From Tetrapyrgos nigripes (taxonomy: Eukaryota; Basidiomycota; Agaricomycetes; Agaricales; Campanellaceae), in assembly GCA_013368315.1 (NCBI GenBank), contig JAACJM010000253.1, positions 1 to 64,000 on the forward strand: a stretch of DNA of 64,000 nucleotides. Direction: 5' to 3'. The position numbers and the translations under genes are program-made. A model generated the notes under the pieces. That model was not told the DNA's origin. It did not search any database and saw only the letters and a program-made list of their open reading frames with translations. Shown here piece after piece: positions 21,643-34,479 of the stretch (position 1 is the stretch's first letter; each line of letters opens with the position of its first letter).

Positions 21643-24600
21643 GGATGAAACGCCGCCAATAACTCCATACCCGATCCGTCTATCTATATTCTTGCCGATT
21701 CAGGTGCATCCCATCACTTCTTCCAAGATCGCTCGCATTTCGTCACATATTCCCCATACACCGAGAAAGGGGACTCGTCTCACGCTGGGGTAGCCTTCGA
21801 TATCGTGGGGAAGGGTGATGTGCAGGTAGAGGTGACCTATAAAGGAGAACCGGTTCAGATGGTATTCCGAGATGCTCTACATGCACCCAACGTATCGAAT
21901 AACTTACTTTCAACTGGCATTCTTGACAAGTTGGGATATAAAGCGAAACTTGGCGATGGGAAGATGGTGTTTGTGGATCCTAATGGCTCTGAAGTCTTCG
22001 AGGCAAAGTTAGAGAGTGGTGTATATGCTGTGAAAGCAAATCTAGCCTCACCCTCTGCAAACGCATCCAATGTCATCCAACTACCTTCCGATATCCGATT
22101 CCTCCACCGTGCTAGTGGCCACACAATGCCTGAACGTATCGAAATGGCGTATGGTCTTGTTGACGGCATCCCTGAAATAAAAGGGGCGAGGAAGAAAATG
22201 GGGACCTGCGAGGATTGCAAACATGCGCGCACAGACAAGCAACCTCACCCAGATAGTACCGAAGTTGTCATGGAGGTGAATTTCTGATGGTACCTTGACG
22301 TATGGGGACCTGCCCAAGTGAGATCGGTGGGAGGACACTTGTATGCGTTGTTTGGGGTAGATGCTGGAATCTCAAAAGATATGGTGGATTTCTTGAATAA
22401 TCGAACTGCCGAAACCTTGATTGGGAAGCTTGAAGTCAGAAGAACAACTGCGGAAACGCAAACGGGGAAGAGACTGAAGAGGATCCGAACCGACAACGCA
22501 CCTGAGTGGAGGTCTATTGCTTTTCGGGAATGGACTACAAGCCGCGGCATCATCCACGAATTCATGGCCCCATATACATCCCCATCGAATGGTCCTGCAG
22601 AACGTGGCATCGGCGTCATGTTGAACAGTACTCGTGCTCTGTTGTTTGATGCGAAGTTAGCAGCGGAATGGTGGCGCAAGCAATGGCGACCTACATCTAT
22701 GTCAAGAACCTTTTACCTAATACGAGGAGAGTTGTGCCCAAGGAGAAATGGACTGGCCAGAGACAGAACATCTCACACCTTGTACCCTTTGGGAGCATCG
22801 AGTTTGCGCATATTCCAGCTAAGACTGGCAGAGGAAAGCTGGATGCGAGGGGATACAAGTGTCAGATGGTGGGATACAATGGGAGGAAGGTGTACCTGGT
22901 TAAGGACTGGGAGACTAAGGATATCTATCAGACCAGCGACGTCGTTTTCGAGAAGTCGAATGGGCATTGGGTTTCGGAAGTTGAGGGGGAGAATGAGGAC
23001 CTCCTATTTTTAACTCCAACTTCAAAACCCCACGAGGCTTCCGAGGATTCTGAACACGCGACCTCGGAAGATCGTGAACTGACGTCAGTACCTGATCAAA
23101 TTCCTGAGACTCCGTCGACTCAAACGCCTCCTCATATTCCAAATGCACCTCTACCTAGATGGAATCATCATACCCAAGCTGAAATATGGGGTACTGTACC
23201 CACTTGATCTTCCACTCGTGCCCGCAGATTAACCCAGAAATTTATCGAGTCAAAGGAGTATGAGGATCGAGAGGGAAGCGCACATGAAAGAGGCGAAGAG
23301 TGGGCTAATAAGGATGAGACTGAAGTGCAATTACTTCCTGAATTCGACGAGGACATACCCCATACCGCCCATAATGCCTCTTCCACAACCGTACTCGAAC
23401 CAGACAACACTTGGGTTCCCAACTCATATCCTGAAGCGATGAAAAGACCAGATCTCTGGATGCCCGCTATGGAGAAGGAATTGTCGAAACTCGATTCAAG
23501 GAAGGCGTTTACTCCTGTACAAAAGCCGAAAGATGTGAGGGTCATTACAACCAGATGGGTGTTCGCTTTACGCCTTGATGGGAACGGGAGGATCACGGAA
23601 AGGCGTGCTCGGTTGGTAGTGAGAGGGTATGATCAGGTGAAAGGGGTGCACTATGAAGACACATGGGCTATAGTTGCGAGATACGAGTCGGAACGATTTG
23701 CCATTGCAATCGCAGCATACGAAGGCCTTGACCTATGGTCCGGAGATTTCACTGGGGCTTACCTCAACGCAAAACCCCAAGGTGTTAATTATCTCACCCT
23801 CCCAGAAGGCTTCGAAAACTGTTATTCCTTACGCGATGGTAGCAAGACCGTCCTCATCATGAAAATCAATATTTATGGTTCTATGGATGCAGGAAACAAT
23901 TGGCACAAATTGCTTGACCAACAATACCGCGACTTAGGTTTCACATCCAACCCAGCAGACCCTTGTGTTCGATTTTGCCGTATGAATTTGGGCCAGACGA
24001 TCACGGTAACGTATACTGATGATGTGACTGGGATATCGTCTACTGAAGGTGATGGATTGAGGGCGAGGAAGGAGATAGCTGAGCAGTTTGAGTTTAGGGA
24101 TTATGGGAAGCCGGATGTTGTTATAGGAATGACAGTGAAGAAGGACAAGGACATGGGAAACATATCTCTCTATCAACGCCCACTCATCGAGAAGACGTTG
24201 GAACGCTTTGGCATGAAGGATTGCATGCCAAAGTATACACCCTTGTCCCCTGGCCTCAGTTTCATCGATAGCCAACCCCATCCGATCCCAACTGCCGACA
24301 AGCTCTTCATGATGGACAAACAGTACTATAGCTTGGTTGGTGCCTTGAATCACATCAGCCAGGGAACTTGTCCCGATATTTCCTTCGCTGTCTCACTCCT
24401 TCAACGATACGCTAACGACCCCCGGCCTGTACATTGGGCGTCTGCCCTCCATCTTTTGGCATATCTCAAGACCACAACTAAGTATCAAATCACTTATCAA
24501 CATCGACGACCAGATGAGGAAGATAGGTTGAAACCAGTGGGGTATGCTGATGCGTCCCATGCTGACATCAAAGAGGAGAATGGGGAAGCTACGCGAAAGT

Positions 24601-24718
24601 CAACGATGGGATATGTTTTTATGGTGGCTGGTGGTGCTGTGTCATGGTCCTCGTCGAAACAACGTGTCGTTGCACTATCGACTACGGAGGCGGAATACTT
24701 GGCCCTAGTACATGCAGG
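21643..24718 (+). pseudogene. Copia pol: protease, integrase, RT, start of RNase H (broken)
   Basis: Protease motif ILADSGASHHF lies near 21690. The integrase has the His/Cys zinc-binding region (FLHRASGH..CEDCKHAR, about 22100-22230) and the acidic core residues (YLDVWGP; RTDNAPEW; NGPAERG). Reverse transcriptase has ARLVVRGYDQ, DFTGAYLNA and YTDD (about 24013), where copia elements usually have YVDD. RNase H has ADASHAD and STTEAEYLALVHA before the 26-kb insertion. Stops occur near 22285 and 23205, and a frameshift near 22665. The remainder is at 51048-51350. Confidence 0.9.
24716..24718. repeat. 3-bp target-site duplication of the 26-kb element (left)
   Basis: AGG lies between the copia codons for His-Ala and the CACTGCCC terminus, and is repeated at 51045-51047. 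Removing the element and one AGG rejoins the RNase H frame (..HAGKQAKWMWKW..). Confidence 0.85.
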
Positions 24719-25330
24719 CACTGCCCAAGCCCTTTTCTTTCTGCTGTAAAAACCTTGAAGATGAAGATTGTGTGTATGATTTGAAAAGAGAAGTTTATTT
24801 TCTGTGCAAAAGGTTAAGTTTTTCTCCCATAAAAGATTACCATTATTGGTTGAAAATGAATACAATTTTTACGCAAAAAAAGCAAAGAAACACTTTATCT
24901 TCTCTGTATCTACAAGAATAGTGTAATTTTCCAATAAACAACGCCTTTTTTGGGTAACAAAGACAAAGAAATTTAAATTCTGTTTTGTAAAATAAACTTT
25001 TTCTTTTTCATTCCGAAAACAAAACGCCCAATTATCGCCCGAATATTGGGCGTTGAGTGCCCACCAGTATACAGTTATCGGACGACAATGAGCGACAAAC
25101 GCCTAATCATCGTACGGTTATCGCATGACAATGAGCGACAAACGCCTAATCATTGTACACTTGTCATTGAGCGTAATTAGATCATGCATGGTCGTACAAA
25201 GATGGTAGATTCTTTCCTGAAAGAGATGTGGCCCACCACTGTGTGTGACAATGACGAGGCCTAAAGGAAAGGGAGTGGTGAGCGACACTTGTCACCGATG
25301 ACCGTACGTAGATCATGCATAGTCGTACGA
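24719..25330 (+). repeat. Left terminal inverted repeat of the giant element
   Basis: It matches the reverse complement of 50367-51044. The outer 340 bases differ at only about two positions by eye; the inner part has small indels. It contains a palindrome (ACGCCCAAT..ATTGGGCGT, 25024-25053) and about two units of a 42-bp repeat with GACAATGAGCGACAAACGCC (25073-25156), probably transposase-binding subterminal repeats. Confidence 0.9.
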
Positions 25331-26090
25331 AGATGGTAGATTATTTCCTGAAGTGGCATGTGAAATACTATATCGCTCAGGTCAAGCTTAAGCTTGACAC
25401 AACATTGGAGGGTACACTCTATACATACGTTATAACAGCCATAAAGGTATGCTGTTCAATCTGCACAAAGGATACACCGACATGATATACCCAACCCGTC
25501 GATGTCATAATTTAGTACGCTATGATATAGTGTCAGCCTACCAAGGCTACTGCAGACAAAATTCCTCAGGCTCCTTACGCTAGCGAAGTTGGCTGCACAA
25601 AGACTCACAGATAAATAGCTGTGACACTCATGATACTTATGTTGCAACTAAAACCTATCTAGATACATAATATACCACAACTACGAACGAAATGATCATG
25701 GGTTCCAAACTCACCTAACCTCCTGCCTCAAACTTCAAGCACATCAGCAGATAAGGATGTCCACTTTGTAATAATCCTGAGTGAGATAGATCTATGGTAC
25801 AAGTATTCAAGGGAGCAATCACAAAAAAGGATGACTGACGGGGAAGCAGAGAACTGTTTGACACCCAAAACAGGACTGGTAAGACTTGAAAAAGTACGAG
25901 CAGAAGGACCGGCTCACTGCAAAGTGAAAACATGGAAAAAGATAACCGTGAGCCTCATGTTAAGAGGTTGGCATATGTGCACTGGAAAGACATATTCTGG
26001 TCATGGCACATCGGCGGTTTTGCGCAGCGTGGAGAGATGCTGCACCGTTTGAGTCAGGGTACATACGCAATAATTATATTGTTGTAAAGA
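25331..26090. other. Giant element, left inner region, no gene
   Basis: Short frames on both strands lack domains or second copies. I see nothing coding. Confidence 0.4.
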
Positions 26091-26260
26091 AATATTACCA
26101 GATTATAAAACAAGGAAATTTGAGCTGATTAAAAATATAAGTGACCCTGATGGGTGGGTATAACCTGCATCGATGGGCGGGAATGATATCGACGAGTCAA
26201 ATATAACATCGACGGGCACATACGACGAAAAAAAAAAGCGCTTCGAAAAAACTGAAGCAA
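26090..26260. repeat. Direct repeat with 39400-39545
   Basis: Both copies contain TTTGAGCTGATT, GGGTATAACCT, ATCGACGAGTCAAATATA and CACATACGAC in the same order and orientation. Confidence 0.7.
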
Positions 26261-26639
26261 ATACATATATATATATGTCCACTTTTACTTTTTGAGGGCA
26301 AAGTCCAAGTGTTAGGAATCATCAGGTTGCAAATGAGGGTGGAAGTGATAGAAAAAACTGAGAGATCAAAATATTGAAAAACGGACCCATATACGGCGAA
26401 ATGCCATTGTCGAAGATGATATCTTGGTCTGAAGTGAAGTGTTTTTGCAAAACGGGACAAGACTTTGAAATATTCTGGCCTGCAAAGTACGATGGATGGG
26501 TCCAAATTTTGACGATGTGTTAGCGAGGTTTTTGGAAGGCTTTGAGGAAATTTCAGTTTGTTTTTCAAGATAGTGCTAATGATATTGCTAATGTTTCATA
26601 GATACTTCAACTCGTAAGGCACGCAGCATATAAAACCAG

Positions 26640-27150
26640 TCTACTGATAGTACTAGTGATGACGGCCCTTAACACGATGCAATCAACCAGTTCCATGCAC
26701 CCGAAAGCCATCGTGAACACCTTCCCCGAATCTACCCTCGCCAACTCATCGAAATTGACTGTCATGAACTCCACGACAGTCGAACGGAGTTTCGAGGAGG
26801 CCAGAACGACAACAATACGCCCAGAGGTAAGCACGGGTGATGGTTATTGTTCCAAAGCACTTGAAGGACTATTCCTTGCCGTTGTATCTTCGAGGGAGAC
26901 CAGAGGAGAAATGGAACTATGTACAAGATGACCTAGAACACTTCATGAACAGAGAAGACAAGGAAGAAGGGGAGAGCTTACTTCAGAGAGCCAGGACACG
27001 CGCAGGAATCACCAAGCGAAATACTACATCCGAAAGTCGGATCTTTCGATGTGCGTCTTCGAGATGGAGGATAGATTCCTCGATACTGATAGAAGGAGGG
27101 CCAGAGTTCTGGAGCAGTATGGTCACACTGCGAATTCCAGAAGGCTAACC
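26640..27150. repeat. Module A (left), inverted relative to 40864-41240
   Basis: It shares a nearly identical tract with the reverse complement of 40864-41240 (key words AAGCACTTGAAGGACTATTC, GGAGGATAGATTCCTCGATA). A 103-codon frame is open in both copies, but an overlapping frame is equally protein-like, so coding is unproven. It may be a decayed cargo-gene exon. Confidence 0.6.
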
Positions 27151-27159
27151 AGTTCCACG

Positions 27160-27850
27160 CACCTGAAAGCCAACTCCAACTCCTCCCAATCTACTGGGCC
27201 CTCTCCAATCCGTTGAAAATGACTATTGTGAAAACAAAACCCTCCACTCTAATCCCAGCCAATCCAAGTAGACTGTCCTGTAATCCACGACAGCTGGAAT
27301 AGCGCTGCAGAGAGACAGTACTAAGTTAATCGAAAGCATCTACAACTCCTTCCCCCAATCTACCCCTCACCAACCCATCGAAAATGACTGTCATGAACTC
27401 CACGACAGCCGAAATGGCGCCACGGAAAGACAGCAAAACAGTCACTTTTCTTCTCGCCCTCTTATCTTTTAGATGCCCTCCCCAACATCCTCACAGTTGA
27501 AGGCATCTCCAACTCCTTCCCCAAATATACCCTCGCCAATTTGACTGTCATGAACTCCACGACAGCCGAAATGGCACCACGGAAAGACAGCAAAACGATG
27601 CAATCCTTGGACGTCCACGATAACCGGAAAGATACCACAGACGCCATCAAGGATAGGTCCAAGCACAATCCCAGACATTCCAAGTGCTGCCTCCTCACAC
27701 ACGACATGACAGCCGTACAGGCGCCATGACGTACTGGGAGGTCAACTGGCCCATTGCCAACGTACCACCATGGTGGTGGTACGAAAGCAAGAGAGGCAGC
27801 ATGAGAAATTCCTTCGGATTTCCTTATTGGCAATTTAGACACCCATAGAT
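27160..27850. repeat. Module B, copy 1: internally repeated tract
   Basis: Units of about 90-150 bp repeat the phrase TGACTGTCATGAACTCCACG, ACAGCCGAAATGGCGCCACG and GAAAGACAGCAAAACGAT. It ends with CGTACCACCATGGTGGTGGT, a palindromic CCACCATGGTGG, then a conserved GCAAGAGAGGCAGC tract. Other copies are at 29300-29765, 32330-32590 and inverted at 40200-40860, 43985-44240 and 46535-46900. Confidence 0.75.
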
Positions 27851-27854
27851 GCTG

Positions 27855-28260
27855 ACTAGATATTCGACGGATAGTGTACGGGATATATTTGTAACTTGGA
27901 TATAAATCTCAGTAGATGACTGAGATATTTGAACGGAAAATTTGCTATATATGGATGGTATTTGGTTGCAGACCTCAGATCGAGGCTCCAGACATGGTTA
28001 CGGATATGGGTTGCGTCCGAAAAAGACGATAAGTCCGGCTTCCTGATATGGATTTCCACATCTGTAGTACTGATACTTTTATAGTATAGGGGAGATGCAC
28101 GTCCAAGTGAGGATGTAGGAGGTACTAGACTGTCGAGTCGTGATATATAATGATAGTTCACAGTAGACGCAAATAGGGGCTTGGCCAGTTGGCATATGTG
28201 TAGAGTGTAGATGTAGGCATAAGTATTAGGCTCAGGCTCAGTAGGACTCAAAAGTAGGCA
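27855..28260. repeat. Module C, copy 1
   Basis: The sequence runs from CTAGATATTCGACGGATAGT through GCTATATATGGATGG, CAGACCTCAGATCGAGG, GCGTCCGAAAAAGACGATAA and GATGCACGTCCAAGTGAGGA to a CTCAGTAGGACTC end. Copies are at 29770-30060, 32590-33000 and inverted at 39790-40170, 43570-43980 and 46280-46530, with a distant relative at 17440-18100. Confidence 0.75.
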
Positions 28261-28600
28261 GAAGAAAAGATGTATTTATCGTACATACTTAACTTTATAT
28301 ACTTTGCTACTATTCGTGACCTAGAAGCGGAAGAAAAAAATGTCGATGAATTAAAACTTTCGCAAATCTTTACCGTTGTCCGAAAAAATTGAAACACTTC
28401 AATTCGATGGTATACTTAACCTTTTAGTTTATCAGATCTAGTTTGCTGAGGGATGTGGATCTAAGCCGTGGAGGGCCGACGAGGGACGTTTTGTGATGGC
28501 GTATGGGTGGGAAGACCTTCTTTCACAAAGCAGGCGCCGAGTGCTCAGCAGAGTCGGAAGCAATTTTGTGGTGGTCTGGAAGTCTGTAATTTCATGTTTG
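28260..28600. repeat. Tract inverted relative to 39500-39775
   Basis: TTCGTGACCTAGAAGCGGAA, CTTTCGCAAATCTTTACCGT and AGACCTTCTTTCACAAAGCA appear as reverse complements in 39500-39775. No coding signal. Confidence 0.7.
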
Positions 28601-28749
28601 ATGACCATTAAATTAAATAGTAGTGTATTATCATTGGATAATCTACAACCTAAAGCTACATAGTTAAGCATCAGGAAGCTCCAGTTCGTAGGGATCGAAA
28701 GGCTTCTTGCTGATTTGAAGTTGATCAACCTCATATGGCAGCAACCCCT

Positions 28750-29290
28750 TCAGATATCCCGGTTCAAAGAAAGATTTTGGAAGATGTTTGGGGATCGATC
28801 GTCGACACGTAAACGTGGTAAAGGGGATCTCCCTTGCTGGCTGAAGATGCTAAACTCGGCTTGCCAAGTCTTGTCCACCTTCTCGAGTAAACCTCGGAAA
28901 TATGGACGCCTCCACTGAAGCTTTTTGACGCGACGAGCTTTAATGCGTTGCCCACTCTCATACAGCAGCTCTCCGTCCTCCTCGTCGGACATGCCATCAT
29001 AACCCAACTTTTCAATGCATAGCAACACATAACGCCAGGCCCTCTCTGCATCCTCGTCTTTCCGCTCATGCATAATCTGGATCATAATAGTAGCGATACT
29101 AGCCCTGACGTGGAGTTTCTGACCTCATATACATCAGCAGAAGAAAACGAGCCACAGTTTAGAATAGCTCACATGGTATATCACGTTGTTCTTGCCATTG
29201 AGTTTCCGGACTTTGGCGAAATCCTTTCCCCTGTAGTCTCTCCAGGTTTTAAGCATCTTGCTAGCCGGCATGTTTTGAGTATAGGCGAAA
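28750..29290 (-). pseudogene. Fragment of repeated Agaricomycete hypothetical protein
   Basis: The minus-strand exon 29085-28750 encodes KLGYDGMSDEEDGELLYESG, then VKKLQWRRPYFRGLLEKVDK, with DDRSPNIFQNLSLNRDI at the end. An upstream piece (about 29270-29170) reads TWRDYRGKDFAKVRKLNG before GTGAGC. The pattern DGMS-acidic, then a basic QWRR-P-F motif and an Arg/Ser-rich C-terminus recalls a family scattered through Agaricomycete genomes, often beside transposons; this is from memory. No second copy occurs in this window. The true start is not visible. Confidence 0.4.
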
Positions 29291-30009
29291 AGCGTCAACC
29301 CATCGGAATTGACTGTCGTGAACTACACGACAGCCGGAATGGCGCCGCGAAAAGACAGCAGACCGATGCAATCAATCGGTTCCATGCACCCGAAAGCCAT
29401 CGCGAACGCCTTCCCCAATCTACCCTCGCCAACCCATCGAAATTGACTGTCATGAACTTCACGACAGCCAAAATGGCGCCACGGAAAGACAGCAAAACGA
29501 TCACCTTTCTCCTCGCCCTCCCCAACATCCTCACAGTCAAAGGCATCTCCAACTCCTTCCCCAAATCTACCCTCGCCAATTTGACTGTCATGAACTCCAC
29601 AACAGCCAAAATGGCGCCACGGAAAGACAGCAAAACGATGCACATGATCCACTGGGAGGTCCACTGGCCCATTGCCAACGTACCACCATGGTGGTGGTAC
29701 GAAAGCAAGAGAGGCAGCATGAGAAATTCCTTCGGATTTCCTAATTGGCAATTTAGATGCCCATAGACGCCGACTAGATATTCGATGGATAGTGTATGGG
29801 ATATATTTGTAACTTGGATATAAATCTGAATAGATGACTGAGATATTGAATGGAAAGTTGCTATATATGAATGGTATTTGGTTGTTGTGCAGACCTCAGA
29901 TCGAGGTTCCGGACATGTTACGGATATGGGTTGCGTCCGAAAAAGATGATAAGTCCGGCTTCCTGATATGGGTGTCCACATCTGTAGTACTGATAATTTT
30001 ATAGTCTAA

Positions 30010-30600
30010 GGGAGATGCATGTCTAAGAGAGGACGTAGGAAGCGGACGGTCAAGTCACGGCCGATAGAATAAGAATAAAAGGAATGATGGGAGTTCCGGG
30101 AAAGGAAATCGGTTCACAATATGCACGAATAGGGGCTCAGCTCAGTTGGGGGCATAAAACGTAGGCATAAGTATTAGGCTCTTGCTCAGTGGGGCTCGAA
30201 AGTAGGCAGAAGAGAAGTTGTAATTACAGTATATACTGGGGTTTATACTTTGCTACATCTGCGCCTCGAAGTAATGAGAATCATATAATAAAACCATAAG
30301 GAATGGGAGATTTTCAAGGAACAGATAAAGAGTGTACGGGAGAGAAATTTGTGGAATAGAGGTTTGATAGGAGGAATGGATCGGTGAGCAGTAAGTATAA
30401 GAAAGCTAAATATAGTAACATTGACAATGCTTGAGAGCAATTAGACTTACTCATACCAATACTTATCCTCTATCCTCGAACTGGTACATCACCAGATGAT
30501 AGTACGACACAGTGTGGGGCCCAAACCCACGATGCTTGCTCAAGGCGTAGGTGCGAAGGGTGAAGACGGATACTCGAATTTCGGAGTCGGTGACAGGAGG
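30010..30600. repeat. Module E (left), inverted relative to 49840-50375
   Basis: Shared words, as reverse complements, include CCATAAGGAATGGGAGATTT, AGAGTGTACGGGAGAGAAAT and GATGATAGTACGACACAGTG. No coding signal was found. Confidence 0.75.
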
Positions 30601-31079
30601 AGTAAGCCTAAAAGAGATGAAAAAGAATAAAGAGGTAAAATGACAATTGTAGGTAATTAGAACGTTGGACGAAGGATTGAATTAAAAAGATATGATAAGA
30701 GTGAAAAATATAATAAAGGAATAATCTATGGGGAGGGCATGTAGCCCTACTGCAGTACCGAGACGGTAGATTATTTCCTGAGATGGCATTTGAACTACTA
30801 TACTCACTCAGGTCAAACTTACAATTTTCATCAATCTTATTGTCAAGAAACATGGAAAGGACTTCAATTCCTTCAAGAGAAAGCTTAAATGAGAAAGTTC
30901 TCCCAATTGTCAAAAGGCCCAGCTTGACCTGTGGACGAACACACGTCCTCCCACAGTCCGACCCCATCCCCGAGCCGTTTCGCTGGCCACCAGAAAGTAA
31001 TATACATGAAAACTACATTTATACTTCCACCGTTCAAGGACCGTACTGTCGACCTAACTTCCTCAACAGCCTCGATACT

Positions 31080-31625
31080 ACCTTGAGCCCTTGGATGTTG
31101 TCGACAGCATGCGCTAGCTGGAATAGCTCTCTGTGAACACGGCCACCTACAGAATGGTTGTAAGTGACTGTACACTGCACGAAGAGACATGTAAGTGACG
31201 GCAAAAATCGAGTATCTCAAAGTTACCACTCACCTAACAATCGTCGCAGTGATACATCACGTTAAATACCGGTCTCGAAAGGGAACTCACAGTCTTTGCA
31301 CGGTTTCCTATACATGGGCCTGGAGATTGTCCTCATTTTCCGGTGGGCGTTGTGCTCTAGGAAGGGTAATCAGTGTGCGACGAGCAAAGGACTACAGAGA
31401 TCGATTTACCAGCTATCCTCAAATGTCTTCGGCGGATATTCACCCCGTAAATCAACTGGAATCCTTCGCTGGGGCACTGCCTTGCCCATTCCCTAGCGCG
31501 TTGACTAAAGGCTCGAGTCGTGAGACCAACCTTGAACGCCTTTGGGTTGTTCGTTGCCAATGCATACAGGCCGAGTTTCGCACGATGAGCTCCTGGCGGT
31601 ATGATGCGTCTTCGAGCCTATGAAT
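31080..31625 (-). pseudogene. GIY-YIG/T5orf172-like fragment (left arm)
   Basis: On the minus strand the frame near 31560-31400 encodes FKVGLTTRAFSQRAREWARQ, then CPSEGFQLIYGVN. An intron (GTAAAT, about 31400, weaker than GTAAGT in the right copy) precedes a Cys-x2-Cys piece (KLCKDCE-like in the right copy). The KVG-T-T-R..R..W..QCP pattern fits the T5orf172/MUG113 branch of the GIY-YIG fold. The GIY strand and catalytic residues are not clearly present and stops interrupt, so it is a remnant. The mirror copy is at 44955-45530. Confidence 0.4.
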
Positions 31626-33000
31626 GAAGATTAGATTAGGAGATTAGAACGGGAAAAGACAAATCAAGGAGACGTACAGATCGGTGTGTGCAATGACAGG
31701 TTCCCAATGTCATGGTAAGGAGAAGCCAGGAAAGACAGTGTACAATCGGGTTGGAGAGCCACAGGAGCAGGACGTGAGAACCATGTATAATAGCACCGAG
31801 CAGAACAAAATTATTGAGAGCGGAGTTGGAGTGAAGATCCAAAATGAGACGAACCAATTAGTATAGGTAATACGTTCGAAATCGTATTAAACGTGCATGA
31901 AAGACGGTGTGTAATCGGGAAAAAGAGGAGAATGAAAGGAATTTTTAGTGAAAGTTTGAACAGGCAAGGATAGACAATAAATCGAACGATGTTTGATGCA
32001 AAACGGAGGTGAGGAAAGAGGAAGAGAACCCATCAGTCAAATAGAACCATTCCCACAGTGAGTGAATGGACTTACCATTGTTGTAATACTAGGAAAGCCC
32101 AAGAGCACATAAAGACATCAAGGAAGAGATGAAAACGAGTACTCACCTTTTGACTGGTCGTGGCTCACTTGCAAGAGCAGTTGAGCTGACTTGGTCGATT
32201 CTCAAAAGACTTAAGCCACACTGAGCGCCCACGTGACAATTTCCAAAACTAGGAAATGTGGGCCATCGCTGACGACGATGAGGCCCAGAATAATGGAACG
32301 GTATATCTGCACATTACGGTAGAGCTATCGAGCTTGCCAACCTGAACACGACAGCCAGAATGGTGCCACGAAAAGACAGCAGAACGATGCAATCCTTGGG
32401 ACATCCACGATAGCCGGAAAGGTACCACATTCGAAGTGCTGCCTCCTCAGACACGACATGACAGCTGTACAGGAGCCATGATACACTGGGAGGTCAACTG
32501 GCCCATTGCCAACGTACCACCATGGTGGTGGTACGAAAGCAAGAGAGGCAGCGTGAGAAGTTCCTTCGGATTTCCTTATTGGCAATTTAGACGCCGACTA
32601 GATATTCGATGGATAGTGTGCAGGATATATTTGTAACTTAGATATAGATTTAAATAGATGACTGAGATATTTGAGCAGAAAGTTGCTATATATGAATGGT
32701 CTTTGATTGGTGTGCAGACCTCAGATCGAGGCTCCGGACATGGTTACGGCTATCCCTTGCGTCCGAAAAAGACGATGGGTGTCCATATCTATTTTACTGA
32801 TATTCTTATAGTATAGGGGAGATGCACGTCCAAGCGAGGACGTAGGAGGTATTAGACGGTCGAATCGTGGTATAAGTATAATGATAATTCACAGTGGACA
32901 CGAATAGGGGCTTGGCCCAGTTGGCTCAGATGTAGGGCGTAGACATAGGCGTAAGTATTAGCCTCAGGTTCAGTAGGATTCAAAAGTAAGCAGAAAGGTG

Positions 33001-34312
33001 CATTTATCATACATACGGGGAAGTGGAAGATGTCACAGGTGTGACCCTCTTTCAAGAAAGCAGGCACGTTGTTAGCTGTTTTCCGCGCAAGGCAAATGTA
33101 GGTAGTATGTGAAAGCATCTACTATTCAATTTTTATGACGGGATTTGAGGGAGGAACAAAGATATTGACAGATTTCTTCGGCTACTCCTCCCTCCAAGTA
33201 TGAATTCCCTTGGAACGGGCATCGTCCAATTTTTAGGCTCTTCCTGAGGCACAATGGTGGAATTTCAGTCAATGATACTTCATTTATTTCTAATCCCAGG
33301 AATGGGACGTGGACAGGGAAGATGTCTGATAGAAAAATCAGTTGCAAAATGGGAAATGGATAGACTACTCGCTGCTTCAATAAACAAAACACTTTTTAAA
33401 TTTAGTGGTATCTTCACCCAGTCGAGTGGAAAAGAAAATATGCTCAAAGTCGAACAGAATCTGTCTCGAACCTTACCTCCAACCACGATGAAGCCACAAC
33501 GAAGGAATATGTTATGGTGGTTAAGAAACTGGCTCGGAATATTTAGAGCGGGGAAGATTTCATGCCGTCCAAGTGATAAACTCCAAGACTTGTGAAAGGA
33601 CGTGTAATGGGATGGGACATCAACGGGAAGCTCCGTCCTTTATCCCACAACCCTCATATTGTCTTATTGTTTTTTTCTTGTATTTCTTTCCCGTAGTTAC
33701 ATCGCATGTAGCTACCAGGTACTCTTTGTCTCCATAAAATGCTCTTTCAGCGATTTCGCTCTTCCCGCCTACCTTGGCCTAACCATCATTTTTCGTCCTA
33801 TGTAATATGAGCATACGAAAAGCAAGATGATTAGTCGCAAAATACAATTTTGCGAAAATACATCGAACCCGACAACTTCCCCACCAATCCTTGACTGGTT
33901 GAACAAATATCTTCCATCAACCACAAAACCTGGCTGCCGCTGGAGTCGGCGTTACCAATGATGATGAAATGTGGCTGTGTCACACCGTTGATGAGCCCAA
34001 TCAGACGCGTTTTTCATTTGTGCCATGACTGTCCTTTCTTCCTCTTTTCTTGTACAAGCATCATGCAGATAACAAGTCTTTTTTTGACTCTCCGTATTTG
34101 GCATGTATGTGCACTTCTTTGAAGGTGGTCACTAATTCATAACTCATAGCTTCATTCGACTTTTCAGGGACTTTCTTTAGATCTATACTGGAACTGATGA
34201 ACGCTGAGGTTTGTTAATTAGTACATTCCTCCAAGAATATCACGACCTCCACCTGACTGTGCTTTTGCGTGATTTAGCTGGACCGAAAGGGGATAACAAA
34301 GAAACCTAGCAG
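33001..34312. other. Start of unique core, no convincing gene
   Basis: A plus-strand frame at 33254-33595 is open, but has no recognisable domain, conserved copy or clear intron. The rest is AT-rich and appears non-coding. Confidence 0.35.
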
Positions 34313-34320
34313 TATTTAAA
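34313..34320 (+). promoter_or_regulatory. TATA-like box for the coiled-coil gene
   Basis: TATTTAAA lies about 165 bases before the ATG at 34480, a plausible core-promoter distance. No other evidence. Confidence 0.35.
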
Positions 34321-34479
34321 GGGTACGCCTCATTTTCTTTGTTTCATTCGACTATTTTCCTTTTTCATTTACCCGTCTATGATGAAGCACCAAGCAATTA
34401 CCTCCATCCGTCTGGCTCGCTATTCCGTTACTTCGCCTTGCTTCTCCAGCTCTGGAAGCTCTTCTCTTCTCTGCAAGGC

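Larger units (their letters stand above)
29290..33000. repeat. Left arm of internal inverted repeat (modules B-C-E-D-B-C)
   Basis: Reading inward, the arm is B (29300-29765), C (29770-30060), E (30010-30600), D (30600-32330), B (32330-32590) and C (32590-33000). The reverse complement of 43560-46900 has the same order. The two arms make the element a broken palindrome around the unique core. Confidence 0.8.

Noticed and set aside
20638..24749. A functional or domesticated copia gene
   Set aside because: Several stops and frameshifts occur in gag and pol, and RNase H is split by 26 kb.
25073..25156. CRISPR-like array in the element ends
   Set aside because: Only two or three near-identical units without unique spacers, in a eukaryotic transposon end; these are subterminal repeats.
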